64,000 nucleotides of DNA, taken from Paenibacillus sp. S150 (GTDB lineage Bacteria > Bacillota > Bacilli > Paenibacillales > Paenibacillaceae). This document shows positions 15,359 to 23,103 of the stretch, piece by piece. Made by a program: the position numbers and the translations under genes. Numbering within the stretch: the stretch's first letter is position 1; each line of letters starts with the position of its first letter. The notes under the pieces were generated by a model. It saw nothing but the letters and a program-made list of their open reading frames with translations. It had not been told where the DNA came from and searched no databases. The stretch spans positions 35,959-99,958 of the forward strand of contig NZ_JACBYI010000021.1 of the NCBI RefSeq assembly GCF_019352175.1. Reading direction: 5' to 3'.

Positions 15359-16522
15359 CTAAACAAATTTCACTCCTGCACTAACATAACCCGCAATGAC
15401 AGAAGCAACATCGAGACCTGCGGTAATATCTGCCGAAAATACTAATAGCAAACGAGTACCCGCAGTAACCGGTATTGCCAATCCTGTAGTAATTCCACTG
15501 CTGACCTCACCAATAGATATCAGCCCCGTAAGCGCTGGAGCTAAAGTGACAACCGCGCCAGGAATCGGAACAAAAGTATCATCAGGCGTAGCGGAACTGA
15601 ACAGTTGAGCGGTAATGGTAGCTGTTGAACCAATCAGGGATACTGCCGCTGAAGTGCTCAAATAAGCTGCCATTGATGTTATGGTTCCGTCCTCTGGAAC
15701 TGAGAAGGCGAAGTTCGTTAATCCCGTGAGATCTATTACTCCTCCCAAAATGCTGATGCCAGTGGCAGAGCTCCCAAAACCAATGATGCTTGAAGTACCG
15801 AGCAGCCCCCCCAACACAGTAGTAAGAAGAGCTGGTGTTCCGGAAGCATAGGGAATAATAGCTCCAGATCCTGTCACTCCGGTTGCTCCGGTTGCCCCTG
15901 CTACACCGGTTGCTCCGGTTGCCCCTATTGCACCCGTTGCACCTATTGGTCCAGCCGGTCCGGCTGCCCCGGCAGGCCCTGCTGGTCCAGCTGGTCCAGC
16001 CGCTCCTGTTGCGCCGGTTGCACCTGTTGCGCCTGAACCATTAGTACTGACCGCCTCAACAATCATCACTTCGTCAATAGAGATATCGGCCGTTCCCACA
16101 TTAAATGGTTTGTAGATAATTAAATTGGCGAATGCTGCATTAGCTGGAGCCGGTGCTGTAACTTCATTGATGACTTGCCATGCTCTATTCGCCATATCCG
16201 GTACTGAGTTGGTAGGAAGAACTACATTTAATCCCGTTGAAATAAGGTTAAGGCTGCTGTCATAAAAACTGACGTTAATCGTGACAGGATCAGTAGGATC
16301 ACTGTGGATTTTAGTAAATGATCCCATAACCAAGTAGCTGGTTCCAGGCACGGCAACCACCGTTTGGTTGATTGAAGATGTGCTCAATCCACTGAGAATT
16401 GCGCTGTAATTCCCTACTTTAGGCGCCATGGTAGATACAATAGCGTTAATTGGTGACCACGGCGCCATTGTTCCCGACTCAAAACTGCCGTTGCCAAGCA
16501 AATTCGTAAATGATGTTGGCAT
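15359..16522 (-). CDS. collagen-like exosporium glycoprotein, BclB type
   Basis: About 387 residues in three parts. Residues 1-160 form a beta-rich N-terminal domain (LLGNGSFESGTMAPW; IDEVMIVEA) like that found before collagen repeats in Firmicutes. A short collagen tract of about 17 Gly-X-Y triplets, mostly GATGAT and GPAGPA, follows. The C-terminal domain (about 225-387; from GSGAIIPYASGTPALLTTV to SAGVKFV) matches the BclB C-terminal family. Such proteins form trimeric, Thr-glycosylated filaments on the spore surface. ATG at 16522 is chosen over 16546 because GGAGG lies 8 nt upstream. The triplet-coding DNA is repetitive, so copy number may vary between strains. Confidence 0.88.
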   Translation of the reverse strand: MPTSFTNLLGNGSFESGTMAPWSPINAIVSTMAPKVGNYSAILSGLSTSSINQTVVAVPGTSYLVMGSFTKIHSDPTDPVTINVSFYDSSLNLISTGLNVVLPTNSVPDMANRAWQVINEVTAPAPANAAFANLIIYKPFNVGTADISIDEVMIVEAVSTNGSGATGATGATGAAGPAGPAGPAGAAGPAGPIGATGAIGATGATGVAGATGATGVTGSGAIIPYASGTPALLTTVLGGLLGTSSIIGFGSSATGISILGGVIDLTGLTNFAFSVPEDGTITSMAAYLSTSAAVSLIGSTATITAQLFSSATPDDTFVPIPGAVVTLAPALTGLISIGEVSSGITTGLAIPVTAGTRLLLVFSADITAGLDVASVIAGYVSAGVKFV

Positions 16523-16698
16523 TTTATTCACCTCCTTTTCTATCAATATATTTGGAGGTGAGCGATATTGATAAGGATACTTCCCTCAGCAAAAACGTGG
16601 AAATATTTGTAAATAATTATTTGAGTGTAGTTGTCTACTGCATTTCTCTATCTTTTGAATATAGTAAAGTATATCAACAGGAAGGGAGGTTAAAGACA

Positions 16699-17127
16699 AT
16701 GACAATTACCTTGGATGCCAGATCTTCACAAAACGCAAGCTTTGTTAATTCCATTGCTACTCCAATCTTAGCGGTGAATACGCCGCAACTGATTGGCCAG
16801 ATCGGATTAATCACACTGGGTGCAACAACGAACGTTCGTGTTCAACTCTACGGCACAGCAGCCTTCCAGCTTCCAGTTCTACCTGTTACTACGATTGTAA
16901 CTCTTACGATTGTGAGGGGAACCTTACCTACAGATCCAGTAGTCTTTTCCACCAGCGAAAGCTTAGATCTGGCTATTGTAGGCCCTCAAGTTTTGTCAGT
17001 AAATGCGGCTGATTACCTGCCTCCAGTCACACCGCAACTGACCTACACCATGTTTGCTTCCGTTAATTTACTTGGGGTCGTAAGAACTGGACCTGAATGT
17101 TTTAACGGTAGTGTGTACTCCGATTAA
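16699..17127 (+). CDS. hypothetical protein, possible spore-surface partner of BclB
   Basis: 142 residues, rich in Thr, Val, Leu and Pro, with predicted beta strands and almost no charge (QLIGQIGLITLGATTNVRVQ; VTLTIVRGTLPTDPVVFSTS; LTYTMFASVNLLGV). No signal peptide or lipobox. GGGAGG lies 9 nt before the ATG. It is divergent from the collagen-like gene, sharing a 176 bp intergenic region, and has the low-charge composition of spore coat or exosporium proteins, which suggests co-expression late in sporulation. I do not recognise a named family; the role is inferred from position. Confidence 0.7.
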   Translation: MTITLDARSSQNASFVNSIATPILAVNTPQLIGQIGLITLGATTNVRVQLYGTAAFQLPVLPVTTIVTLTIVRGTLPTDPVVFSTSESLDLAIVGPQVLSVNAADYLPPVTPQLTYTMFASVNLLGVVRTGPECFNGSVYSD

Positions 17128-17236
17128 ATTGCATCTTAGTTAACAGTTCTAAGTTCTATAAGGGGAAAAATTGCTTGGTTACATGAACACACTAAAATCC
17201 TTATAGCTTGCGGAGGTATATTTCATTATCCAAAAC

Positions 17237-17274
17237 AAAAATCCCTGCAGACCATTACGGCCGGCAGGGATTTT
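17237..17274. terminator. bidirectional terminator
   Basis: AAAATCCCTGC and GCAGGGATTTT form an 11 bp stem with A/T tails on both sides, between convergent genes ending at 17127 (+) and 17507 (-). Confidence 0.75.
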
Positions 17275-17506
17275 AACTATTTAGTTTCTTTTCCTTCAAC
17301 AAAAAACTGCTGTAATTCCAAATCAGTCACCTTTTAGCAATCTGCGTACTCCAATCAGTGGTGAAAATTATTTTGGCAGATTTGAAAAGGATGAGCAAAC
17401 TGGATAACTTAGATTACATGGATCAAGCGTATTATTTCCAATTCGGACATAATCAAAAATTTTTTTTACCACTTTAAAAAATGGTTGCATTTTGCTTTGT
17501 ATAAAT

Positions 17507-17968
17507 TCAGCTCTTCTTAATGGGTTGTCCCCAATATTTCTCCATTAATTCACTGACTGAGCTTCTGAATCTAATATAAATGCAATCCTCGGAGAATCTT
17601 TGAATCCTCTTCCCGGATATACCCGTTCTTGGCGATACGCATAAAAATGATGCTGTACCGGTGACGGAGGTGGGTGCATAGCGGATTACACCTATCTCTT
17701 TGATTTCCTCCCATCTCAGCTGGTGTGTTCGCGAAAGCGAACGATAAACCACGCCATCAGAAGAAATAATGATTCTGCGGTCGCATACAAGCAAATAAAA
17801 GACACCGGCTATGATTATCATCCAGAAAACAACAATCATTATGGAGGTGTATAAACTAAAGTCAGCATTGGTGATCAATGACCATGGAGCAATTGAGAAT
17901 AAGAGCAAAAATAGGGCGGTAAAAATCACTGTCGATTTCTTTACAAAAAGAAACTGTTTAATCATCAT
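17507..17968 (-). CDS. membrane protein with PH-like cytoplasmic domain
   Basis: 153 residues from ATG at 17968 (AAGAAGG just upstream; ATG at 17965 is equally possible). Two membrane helices (about 10-30 and 40-62) precede a C-terminal domain reading DRRIIISSDGVVYRSLSRTHQLRWEEIKEIGVI, the usual pattern of bacterial PH-like domains, where a strand pair leads into a Trp-containing 'W-x-E-I' segment. Function unknown. A TATACT hexamer lies just upstream of the start. The frame is open further upstream to 18052, but without a ribosome binding site. Confidence 0.7.
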   Translation of the reverse strand: MMIKQFLFVKKSTVIFTALFLLLFSIAPWSLITNADFSLYTSIMIVVFWMIIIAGVFYLLVCDRRIIISSDGVVYRSLSRTHQLRWEEIKEIGVIRYAPTSVTGTASFLCVSPRTGISGKRIQRFSEDCIYIRFRSSVSELMEKYWGQPIKKS

Positions 17969-18272
17969 CACCTTCTTTTTATAGTATAAAGTGAGTATAT
18001 TTTGTTTAAAGCATAGTGTACATAACGTCGTGGAAAACTTTCCTGAGCACAAAGAAATACCCCGCCAATATTTGCAGGGTACGGTGCTTCCGCTAGATCT
18101 ATATTCATATATAGGGAATTATTTGCGTTTACAGTGCAAGCGTCAAATATACAGACCAGTGCCATCTGGATTTATCCGCTTCACACAGGTATACTATTTT
18201 TATTTCCAGCCTTTGCCCAACCAAGTCCCGGAACACCTGAATTATTATAATTTGCAAAAGGAGCACATCTTT

Positions 18273-18485
18273 ATGCCCATCAACCGCCCATTGCTGACCG
18301 ACAGCGACCTGCAGGAAGCCATTGACCGGAAACTGCCGGTCCGGGTCTTTCAGGATGATCATCTGGTGAATTCCGCGGCCACCATAGTCCGGTTCACCGA
18401 TTCGGATGTTGTCATCCAGTCCCGGGTCAGCGACTTAACCTATTATTCCCGCAGCAGCTGCCAGTTTTACGAGGTTAGGCCTTAG
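18273..18485 (+). CDS. small conserved-looking protein, 70 residues
   Basis: ATG at 18273 has AAAGGAG about 9 nt upstream; the longer open frame from 17991 lacks one. The product (LLTDSDLQEAIDRKLPVRVF; VRFTDSDVVIQSRVSDLTYY) looks like a compact all-beta domain after one helix, with no signal or membrane segment. No family recognised. It has its own binding site and lies 150 bp before the manganese catalase gene on the same strand, but shows no clear functional link. Confidence 0.65.
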   Translation: MPINRPLLTDSDLQEAIDRKLPVRVFQDDHLVNSAATIVRFTDSDVVIQSRVSDLTYYSRSSCQFYEVRP

Positions 18486-18575
18486 CCGGTGAAGGAACCG
18501 GCGCGGCCGCCGCAGGCATGATGAAATGATAAAATTGTAATCACAGCAAAGTGTATAGTTTGCCTGCTAAAGAGA

Positions 18576-18623
18576 CACTATAGAGCGGAGAATGGCCGAC
18601 AGGCCAACTATAAATCTATAGTG
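18576..18623 (+). promoter_or_regulatory. nested inverted repeats in the catalase leader
   Basis: CACTATAG (18576-18583) pairs with CTATAGTG (18616-18623), and inside them TGGCC (18593-18597) pairs with GGCCA (18602-18606) around a GACA loop. The two arms are separated by 9 nt on each side, giving a symmetric structure ending 14 nt before the catalase ATG, next to the ribosome binding site. It could be an operator or an RNA hairpin controlling translation. Confidence 0.5.
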
Positions 18624-18637
18624 AGGCAGGTGCTTCA

Positions 18638-19537
18638 ATGTTCAAGCGATTTGACGAAATTGCCATTGAGATTCCCGAGGTGGAACGTCCCGATCCGAAT
18701 GCGGCGGCTGCAGTTCAGGAGCTGCTGGGCGGAAAATTCGGCGAAATGTCCACACTGAACAACTACCTGTTCCAATCCTTTAATTTCCGCAGCAAAAAAA
18801 AGCTCAAGCCCTTTTATGATTTGGTGATGAGCATCACCGCCGAGGAGCTGGGCCATGTGGAACTGGTGTCCCATGCCGTGAACAAATGCCTGTGCGGGTC
18901 CACTTCCTATAAAGAGCCGGATCAGACCCCGCTTGAGCCGTTCAAAAATGCACGCAATGCATTCTTCGCCCTTGGCGGTGCCCAGGGGGCCATGCCCTTT
19001 GATTCCTTGGGCCGTCCCTGGACCGGTGAAAATGTCTTCAACAGCGGCAACCTGATTCTGGACCTGCTGCATAACTTCTTCCTGGAATGCGGAGCCCGGG
19101 CCCATAAAATGAAGGTGTATGAAATGACTGATCATCCCGCAGCCCGTGAAGTGGTCGGTTATTTGCTGGTGCGCGGAGGCGTCCATGTCGTGGCCTATGC
19201 CAAGGCACTTGAGGTGGCAACCGGTGTGGATGTCGGCAAGCTGATCCCGATCCCGTCCCTCAGCAATAAAGCCTTCAACGAAACCCGCAAATATGAATCC
19301 AAAGGGGTTCATACGAAGCTCTACACAAACAGCGACGGTGATTTCACCGCCATCAAGCAGATCTGGAAAGGGCTGCATCCCGAGGACGGGCAGCCGCTTG
19401 AGGTCATCGAGGGTTCTCCGAAGGGCTTCCCGATTGCCGAGTCGCCGGAGGTTCCGGAAGAATTCGCCCCGGGGATTTCAGAGGAAGATTTCCTCGCCAT
19501 CGCCGCCCGCCTGCAGCAGGCCGCAGGCGTTCATTAA
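18638..19537 (+). CDS. manganese (non-haem) catalase
   Basis: 299 residues of the Mn-catalase ferritin-like family. Metal ligands lie in a four-helix bundle: Glu in GKFGEMSTLNNY, Glu and His in ITAEELGHVELV, Glu in NFFLECGARAHK, and Glu/His in AAREVVGYLLVRGGVHVVAYA. The long C-terminal tail after residue about 220 is Pro/Glu-rich. It dismutates hydrogen peroxide to water and oxygen with a di-manganese centre. In Bacilli such enzymes are either spore coat (CotJC) or general stress (YdbD) proteins; the length of about 300 favours the YdbD-like type. Monocistronic, with an unusual leader hairpin. Confidence 0.93.
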   Translation: MFKRFDEIAIEIPEVERPDPNAAAAVQELLGGKFGEMSTLNNYLFQSFNFRSKKKLKPFYDLVMSITAEELGHVELVSHAVNKCLCGSTSYKEPDQTPLEPFKNARNAFFALGGAQGAMPFDSLGRPWTGENVFNSGNLILDLLHNFFLECGARAHKMKVYEMTDHPAAREVVGYLLVRGGVHVVAYAKALEVATGVDVGKLIPIPSLSNKAFNETRKYESKGVHTKLYTNSDGDFTAIKQIWKGLHPEDGQPLEVIEGSPKGFPIAESPEVPEEFAPGISEEDFLAIAARLQQAAGVH

Positions 19538-19569
19538 CGGTGCATACTCCGCAGCATCTTTTTTCTGCG

Positions 19570-19618
19570 GAATACACTCTGTCAAGCAGAAACGGTTACG
19601 CCGTCCTTATAAGGGACG
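19570..19618. repeat. REP-like hairpin AAACGG..CGCCGTCCTTATAAGG
   Basis: GAAACGG and CGCCGTCC (19580-19601 region) pair with GGGACGG and CGTTTC after a TTATAA centre. It lies 30 nt past the catalase stop codon and probably acts as its terminator. Closely similar hairpins occur at 46724-46778 and, less perfectly, at 880-923. Confidence 0.6.
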
Positions 19619-19680
19619 GGGCGTTTCAGCGAGAAATAGAAGGATCATTTAATGTGCAAAGCATATAAATTATATGTACA

Positions 19681-19724
19681 CAAAAAAGCCGGACAAGCCG
19701 ACCCGAGGGTCGTTTGTCCGGCTT
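19681..19724 (-). terminator. terminator of the 52-residue gene
   Basis: AAGCCGGACAA (19686-19696) pairs with TTGTCCGGCTT (19714-19724); on the minus strand it is followed by six T. It lies about 40 nt past the stop codon at 19766. Confidence 0.85.
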
Positions 19725-19765
19725 CTGTCTTTGGCAACGTTGTAAGCTCCGTTTGACTGCTGCGG

Positions 19766-19924
19766 TTATTTCTTCATCCCGCTCTGTGCCTTCAGCTTCT
19801 CATTGAGAATATCCTGAAAGCTCTGCGATTTATCGTCTGATCTTTGCGGCTTCGGATCGGCCACGGCCTGAGGTCTGAAATATTGATGATTGAAAGCCAT
19901 AAGATTATGTACTGTCATACTCAT
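19766..19924 (-). CDS. small protein, 52 residues
   Basis: ATG at 19924 has AAAGGTG 9 nt upstream, and a strong terminator follows the stop codon, so this is a complete small transcription unit. The product begins MSMTVHNLMAFNHQYFRPQ, has a polar middle (DPKPQRSDDKS) and ends in a helix (QSFQDILNEKLKAQSGMKK). The SFQDILNEKL pattern is reminiscent of short flagellar-operon proteins that carry an F-x-D/E-I/V-L motif, but no flagellar genes are nearby, so this is only a hint. No signal peptide or membrane helix. Confidence 0.6.
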   Translation of the reverse strand: MSMTVHNLMAFNHQYFRPQAVADPKPQRSDDKSQSFQDILNEKLKAQSGMKK

Positions 19925-20024
19925 GTAAGTCAACACCTTTCCGTAGTTTTCACCAAATTTGCGCGTCTGCGCACCTTCTTATCCCTTATATACCCCGGTC
20001 TTTCCAATCCTAAACAGTTTTTTG

Positions 20025-20740
20025 CACAAAATGAAAACGGCTGCGCCGTCCTTAACCGGGCAGCGCAGCTGTTTTCATTTCAGGTGTAAGGCCGGCTGAT
20101 GAAGCCAGGCGGGAAGCCAAGTGGAAAAGGTCTCTTCATATTCCCCCAGCCGCTTTTTCGCAAGTGTTAGCGGAAAAAAGGCTCCCTAATCGATCCGTTT
20201 CGCCCCCTTGCAGAGGAATACGCCTACATTAAGATGAACTTGAACCATTAATAAAAAGGGCAGCCATTTTAGTGGGAAAAAGTATAACTAATCCAACATA
20301 TTTGGATACTGGATCATCCCTAGTGGGAAAAAGTACAACTAATTCGGATGAAATCAGCCGTATGGAGGGAGTGGGCCTCCATTAAGTGTACAAAATCCCA
20401 CTAAAACCCGTTAAAGCCAGGATTCCGGCCCATTAGTGTTACTTTTTCCACTTCGCTTCCGTTCCCTATGAATCTTCTCCTTGCGTTCCATCGGCTTGTT
20501 CAGGTTCGCCGGTCAATTCATATACATTAAGTTTCTTTATTGTGTTTTTTAAAGATTACAGAACCGCCTCCCGCTTAAACAGCGGAGCGGACGGACCCGC
20601 GGAACAGCGGCCGCGGCCGCCCGGGTCTCCGGATTTTCACCGCTAAGGGGAATGAAAAAAATCCGGAGAGCACAGCGACCCAGACAACGGTCCGGTCGCG
20701 GAGCGTCCACTCCAAAAGCCTACGTATATCCTACGTAAAA
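20025..20740 (+). repeat. dispersed intergenic repeat, copy 2 (longest)
   Basis: Starts with AAAACGGCTGCGCCGTCC and GGGCAGCGCAGCTG, continues through TTTCAGGTGTAAGG, AAGTGGAAAAGG, CGTTTCGCCCCCTTGCAGAG, two TAGTGGGAAAAAGTA motifs, their inverted partner GTGTACAAAATCCCACTA, TTAGTGTTACTTTTTCCACT and the GC-rich tail to CCACTCCAAAAGCC. It contains the uninterrupted site (CTAAG at 20643-20647) occupied by a 98 bp element in copy 1. No ribosome binding site or conserved reading frame is apparent. Confidence 0.8.
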
Positions 20741-20856
20741 ACAAGGCTGGCCCAAGCAGCCATTTCATGGCTTTTGGGTTTTAAGAAATATAAAAATAAC
20801 CCCCAAACCCGTAAGCGGATTGGAGGCTATGTCATGTACATTTTATAACCCTTGCT

Positions 20857-21855
20857 TCATTTCAACGCTGACCAGGAGGCTTCATTCAGCTGCTCCAGCT
20901 CATTGTTCACCAGCCGGAAGCCCATGGCTCCGATGTTCTCCCTGGCATGACGGGCCTTGGAGGCCCCGGGGATAGCGACCACCGTCTCCCCGTTGAAATG
21001 TATCAGCCAATTAAGCGCAATCTGTCCGGGTGTAACCCCATATTTATCCGCAAGCACGGTCAAGCTGCCAATTAAAGGCTTGCTGCGGGCCAAAGCCTTC
21101 TCATCCAGCCCCGATTGCATTCTCCGGAACCGGGAAACCACCCGGATCTGCGACGGGTCCTTGTGGAAACGTCCGGTCAGGATTCCCTGCTGGAGCGGGG
21201 AGTAGGCAATGATTGAGATGCCCAGCTCTTTGGCCGCCTCCATCGTTCCGTTCCGGTCAATTCTCCGGTCCAGCAGATTGTACTTCACTTGGTTGGAGAC
21301 GAGATTCAGATCATATTGCCGGAGCAGCCGGTGCGCTTCCTTCATCTGCTTCGCCGAGTAATTGCTGACTCCGACATTGCGGATCTTGCCCGCTTTCACC
21401 AGTCCGGCCATCGCCTTCATCTCACTGGCAATCGAAGACAGGGAAAAGGGCTGATGAATCTGGTACAAATCAATATCCCTTCCGCCCAAACAGCGGATGC
21501 GCTCATCGATCGTGGACGTGATCGAGCCTGCCGTGCGGAACAGCGGCCACCACTTGGTGGCAATCAGAGGCTTGGCATGCGGACTGCCCTCCCTTTTCAA
21601 CTGGTCCAGCACATAGGCCACCGCTTTCTCCGACTTGCCGCCGCCATAAATCTCCGCAGTGTCGACCCAATTCATGCCTCCTTCCAGACTCACCCGGACG
21701 ATTTCCAGAATATCCGCATCCTCCAGATTGCTCCAATACCTTCCTACAATGCCTTTCCCCCTGCTGAATTGCCAGCAGCCAAGTCCAAGCGGCGATACGG
21801 CTAACGAGGATTGCCCCAAGGGGCGTAAACTGGCCTTTGCCGAGCCTGATTCCAT
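20857..21855 (-). CDS. aldo/keto reductase
   Basis: 332 residues of the AKR (beta/alpha)8 barrel family. The catalytic tetrad is visible: Asp and Tyr in DTAEIYGGGKSE, Lys in LIATKWW and His in YQIHQPF; the NADPH-binding C-terminal loop reads VVAIPGASKARHARENIGA. It reduces aldehydes or ketones with NADPH; substrate unknown. In-frame ATG codons near 21855 lack a strong ribosome binding site, so the start is approximate. It lies alone between the long repeat and the stalk-domain fragment. Confidence 0.88.
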   Translation of the reverse strand: MESGSAKASLRPLGQSSLAVSPLGLGCWQFSRGKGIVGRYWSNLEDADILEIVRVSLEGGMNWVDTAEIYGGGKSEKAVAYVLDQLKREGSPHAKPLIATKWWPLFRTAGSITSTIDERIRCLGGRDIDLYQIHQPFSLSSIASEMKAMAGLVKAGKIRNVGVSNYSAKQMKEAHRLLRQYDLNLVSNQVKYNLLDRRIDRNGTMEAAKELGISIIAYSPLQQGILTGRFHKDPSQIRVVSRFRRMQSGLDEKALARSKPLIGSLTVLADKYGVTPGQIALNWLIHFNGETVVAIPGASKARHARENIGAMGFRLVNNELEQLNEASWSALK

Positions 21856-21917
21856 GACTCATCCTTCTCTCAGAAATTTAGTAGGTATTCCCAGCTTAAA
21901 TCTTAACCGGATGACTG

Positions 21918-22277
21918 TCAATTTAGCGCTGCAGGCGGGTTTCCGGCTCCCGGGACAAGCCGCATTAAACGCCCCTGAATCAACAGCGATTTGCCGTTTC
22001 TGGTGAGCTTCGTGCCCCCATCCCATAGAGTCATATAGCCCAGACTTTCGGCAACCGCCCCGACCGGAAGCATAACCTTCCCATTCATAGATCGGCGGCT
22101 GCCCACTCCGACTTTCTTGCCGGTAACGACCAATCTGACCGGCTTCAAAAAAAGTTGTGCTGCTGCTGCCCAAAAAATAACAATCAGAAATATAGACTGA
22201 TATGGTATAATTACCCTGCTCTGCAGTTCAATATAGGAATTAAGTTCGGAAACACCATCATAACGGAGGGAATTCAT
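21918..22277 (-). pseudogene. copper-amine-oxidase-type stalk domain fragment
   Basis: The C-terminal 65 residues (VRLVVTGKKVGVGSRRSMNG; KVMLPVGAVAESLGYMTLWD; GGTKLTRNGKSLLIQG) carry the beta-rich stalk domain common in secreted Paenibacillus proteins: a 'V.L.V.G' strand, a 'P.' adoption loop and a 'LG..v.W' motif. A single hydrophobic segment (SIFLIVIFWAAAAQLFL) precedes it. No start codon has a good ribosome binding site, and the 5' end would run through the promoter and start of the divergent TPR gene. It is probably a remnant, or a short gene with a non-standard start. Confidence 0.45.
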
Positions 22278-22947
22278 GTTTAAAATTTTCGGTTTCTTGC
22301 TGCTGTTCCGTCTGATCGGCAACCCTTTTCTCGCGCTCATTATTCTGCTCGTTATCCTGTATTTCCTGGACCGCCGCTATGTCGGCATTCTTCCCAGCTT
22401 CACCAAGCCGTTCCGCCGGAGCCGGCAGATTTCCAGACTGCGGACTACGATTTCATTGAATCCGAACGATGTGTCGGCCAAATTCGATTTGGCAAGACTG
22501 CTGACTGAGCGCAAGCGGTACAGTGAAGCCAAGGAGCTACTTGTGCAAATCGCCGACCGTTATGAGCAATCGGCCGAATATTGGGTGGAGCTCGGCTATG
22601 CCAATCTCAAGCTGGGTCTGCTGCCTGAAGGCGAAGCGCAAATGCTGCAAGGGCTGGAAATCAACCGCAAGGCCCAGTATGGACAGCCTTATCTCCGTCT
22701 CGCGGAAACCTTCCGCAACATTGACCACGATAAGGCCCTGCATTATGTGGGCCAGTTCCAGGAGATCCAGTCCTCCTCCAGTGAAGCTTATTATCTCGCC
22801 GGCTCCATGTACAAAGCCCTTGGCAGAGACGAAGATGCCAAACGCGCTTTTGCCGAATCGACGGCCATTTACCGTTCGCTGCCCAAATACAAGAAGCGCC
22901 AGGAACGCGGCTGGGCGCTGCGCAGCTATTTTGCGAAGATGCGCTAG
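22276..22947 (+). CDS. membrane-anchored tetratricopeptide repeat protein
   Basis: 223 residues. An N-terminal hydrophobic segment (FLLLFRLIGNPFLALIILLVILYFLDRRY, about 5-35) anchors it, followed by TPR-type helix pairs: NDVSAKFDLARLLTERKRYSEA, SAEYWVELGYANLKLGLLPEGE, YLRLAETFRNIDHDKA and EAYYLAGSMYKALGRDEDA. TPR domains serve as protein-docking surfaces. CGGAGGG lies 6 nt before the ATG, and a TATAAT at 22205-22210 is a likely -10. Partner unknown; topology is probably TPR domain in the cytoplasm. Confidence 0.82.
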   Translation: MFKIFGFLLLFRLIGNPFLALIILLVILYFLDRRYVGILPSFTKPFRRSRQISRLRTTISLNPNDVSAKFDLARLLTERKRYSEAKELLVQIADRYEQSAEYWVELGYANLKLGLLPEGEAQMLQGLEINRKAQYGQPYLRLAETFRNIDHDKALHYVGQFQEIQSSSSEAYYLAGSMYKALGRDEDAKRAFAESTAIYRSLPKYKKRQERGWALRSYFAKMR

Positions 22948-22968
22948 AGCCGCTGCTACATAGCTTAA

Positions 22969-23022
22969 AAACCCAAGAACCTCCGGTCTGCATGTTAATG
23001 TGCACCGGAGGTTCTTGGGTTT
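22969..23022. terminator. bidirectional terminator with 19 bp perfect stem
   Basis: AAACCCAAGAACCTCCGGT (22969-22987) is the exact complement of 23004-23022, placed between the convergent TPR and MMPL genes. Confidence 0.9.
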
Positions 23023-23103
23023 ACTGGATTGAATTACAACCGGCAGCAGCATAGCTGCAAAAGGCCCTTAGGCTGCCGCTGCCGGCCAGAGTATGCGATA
23101 TTG

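Noticed and set aside
15860..16040. GC-rich short repeats that might be a CRISPR or minisatellite
   Set aside because: They encode in-frame Gly-X-Y triplets of the collagen-like protein, which explains the periodicity.
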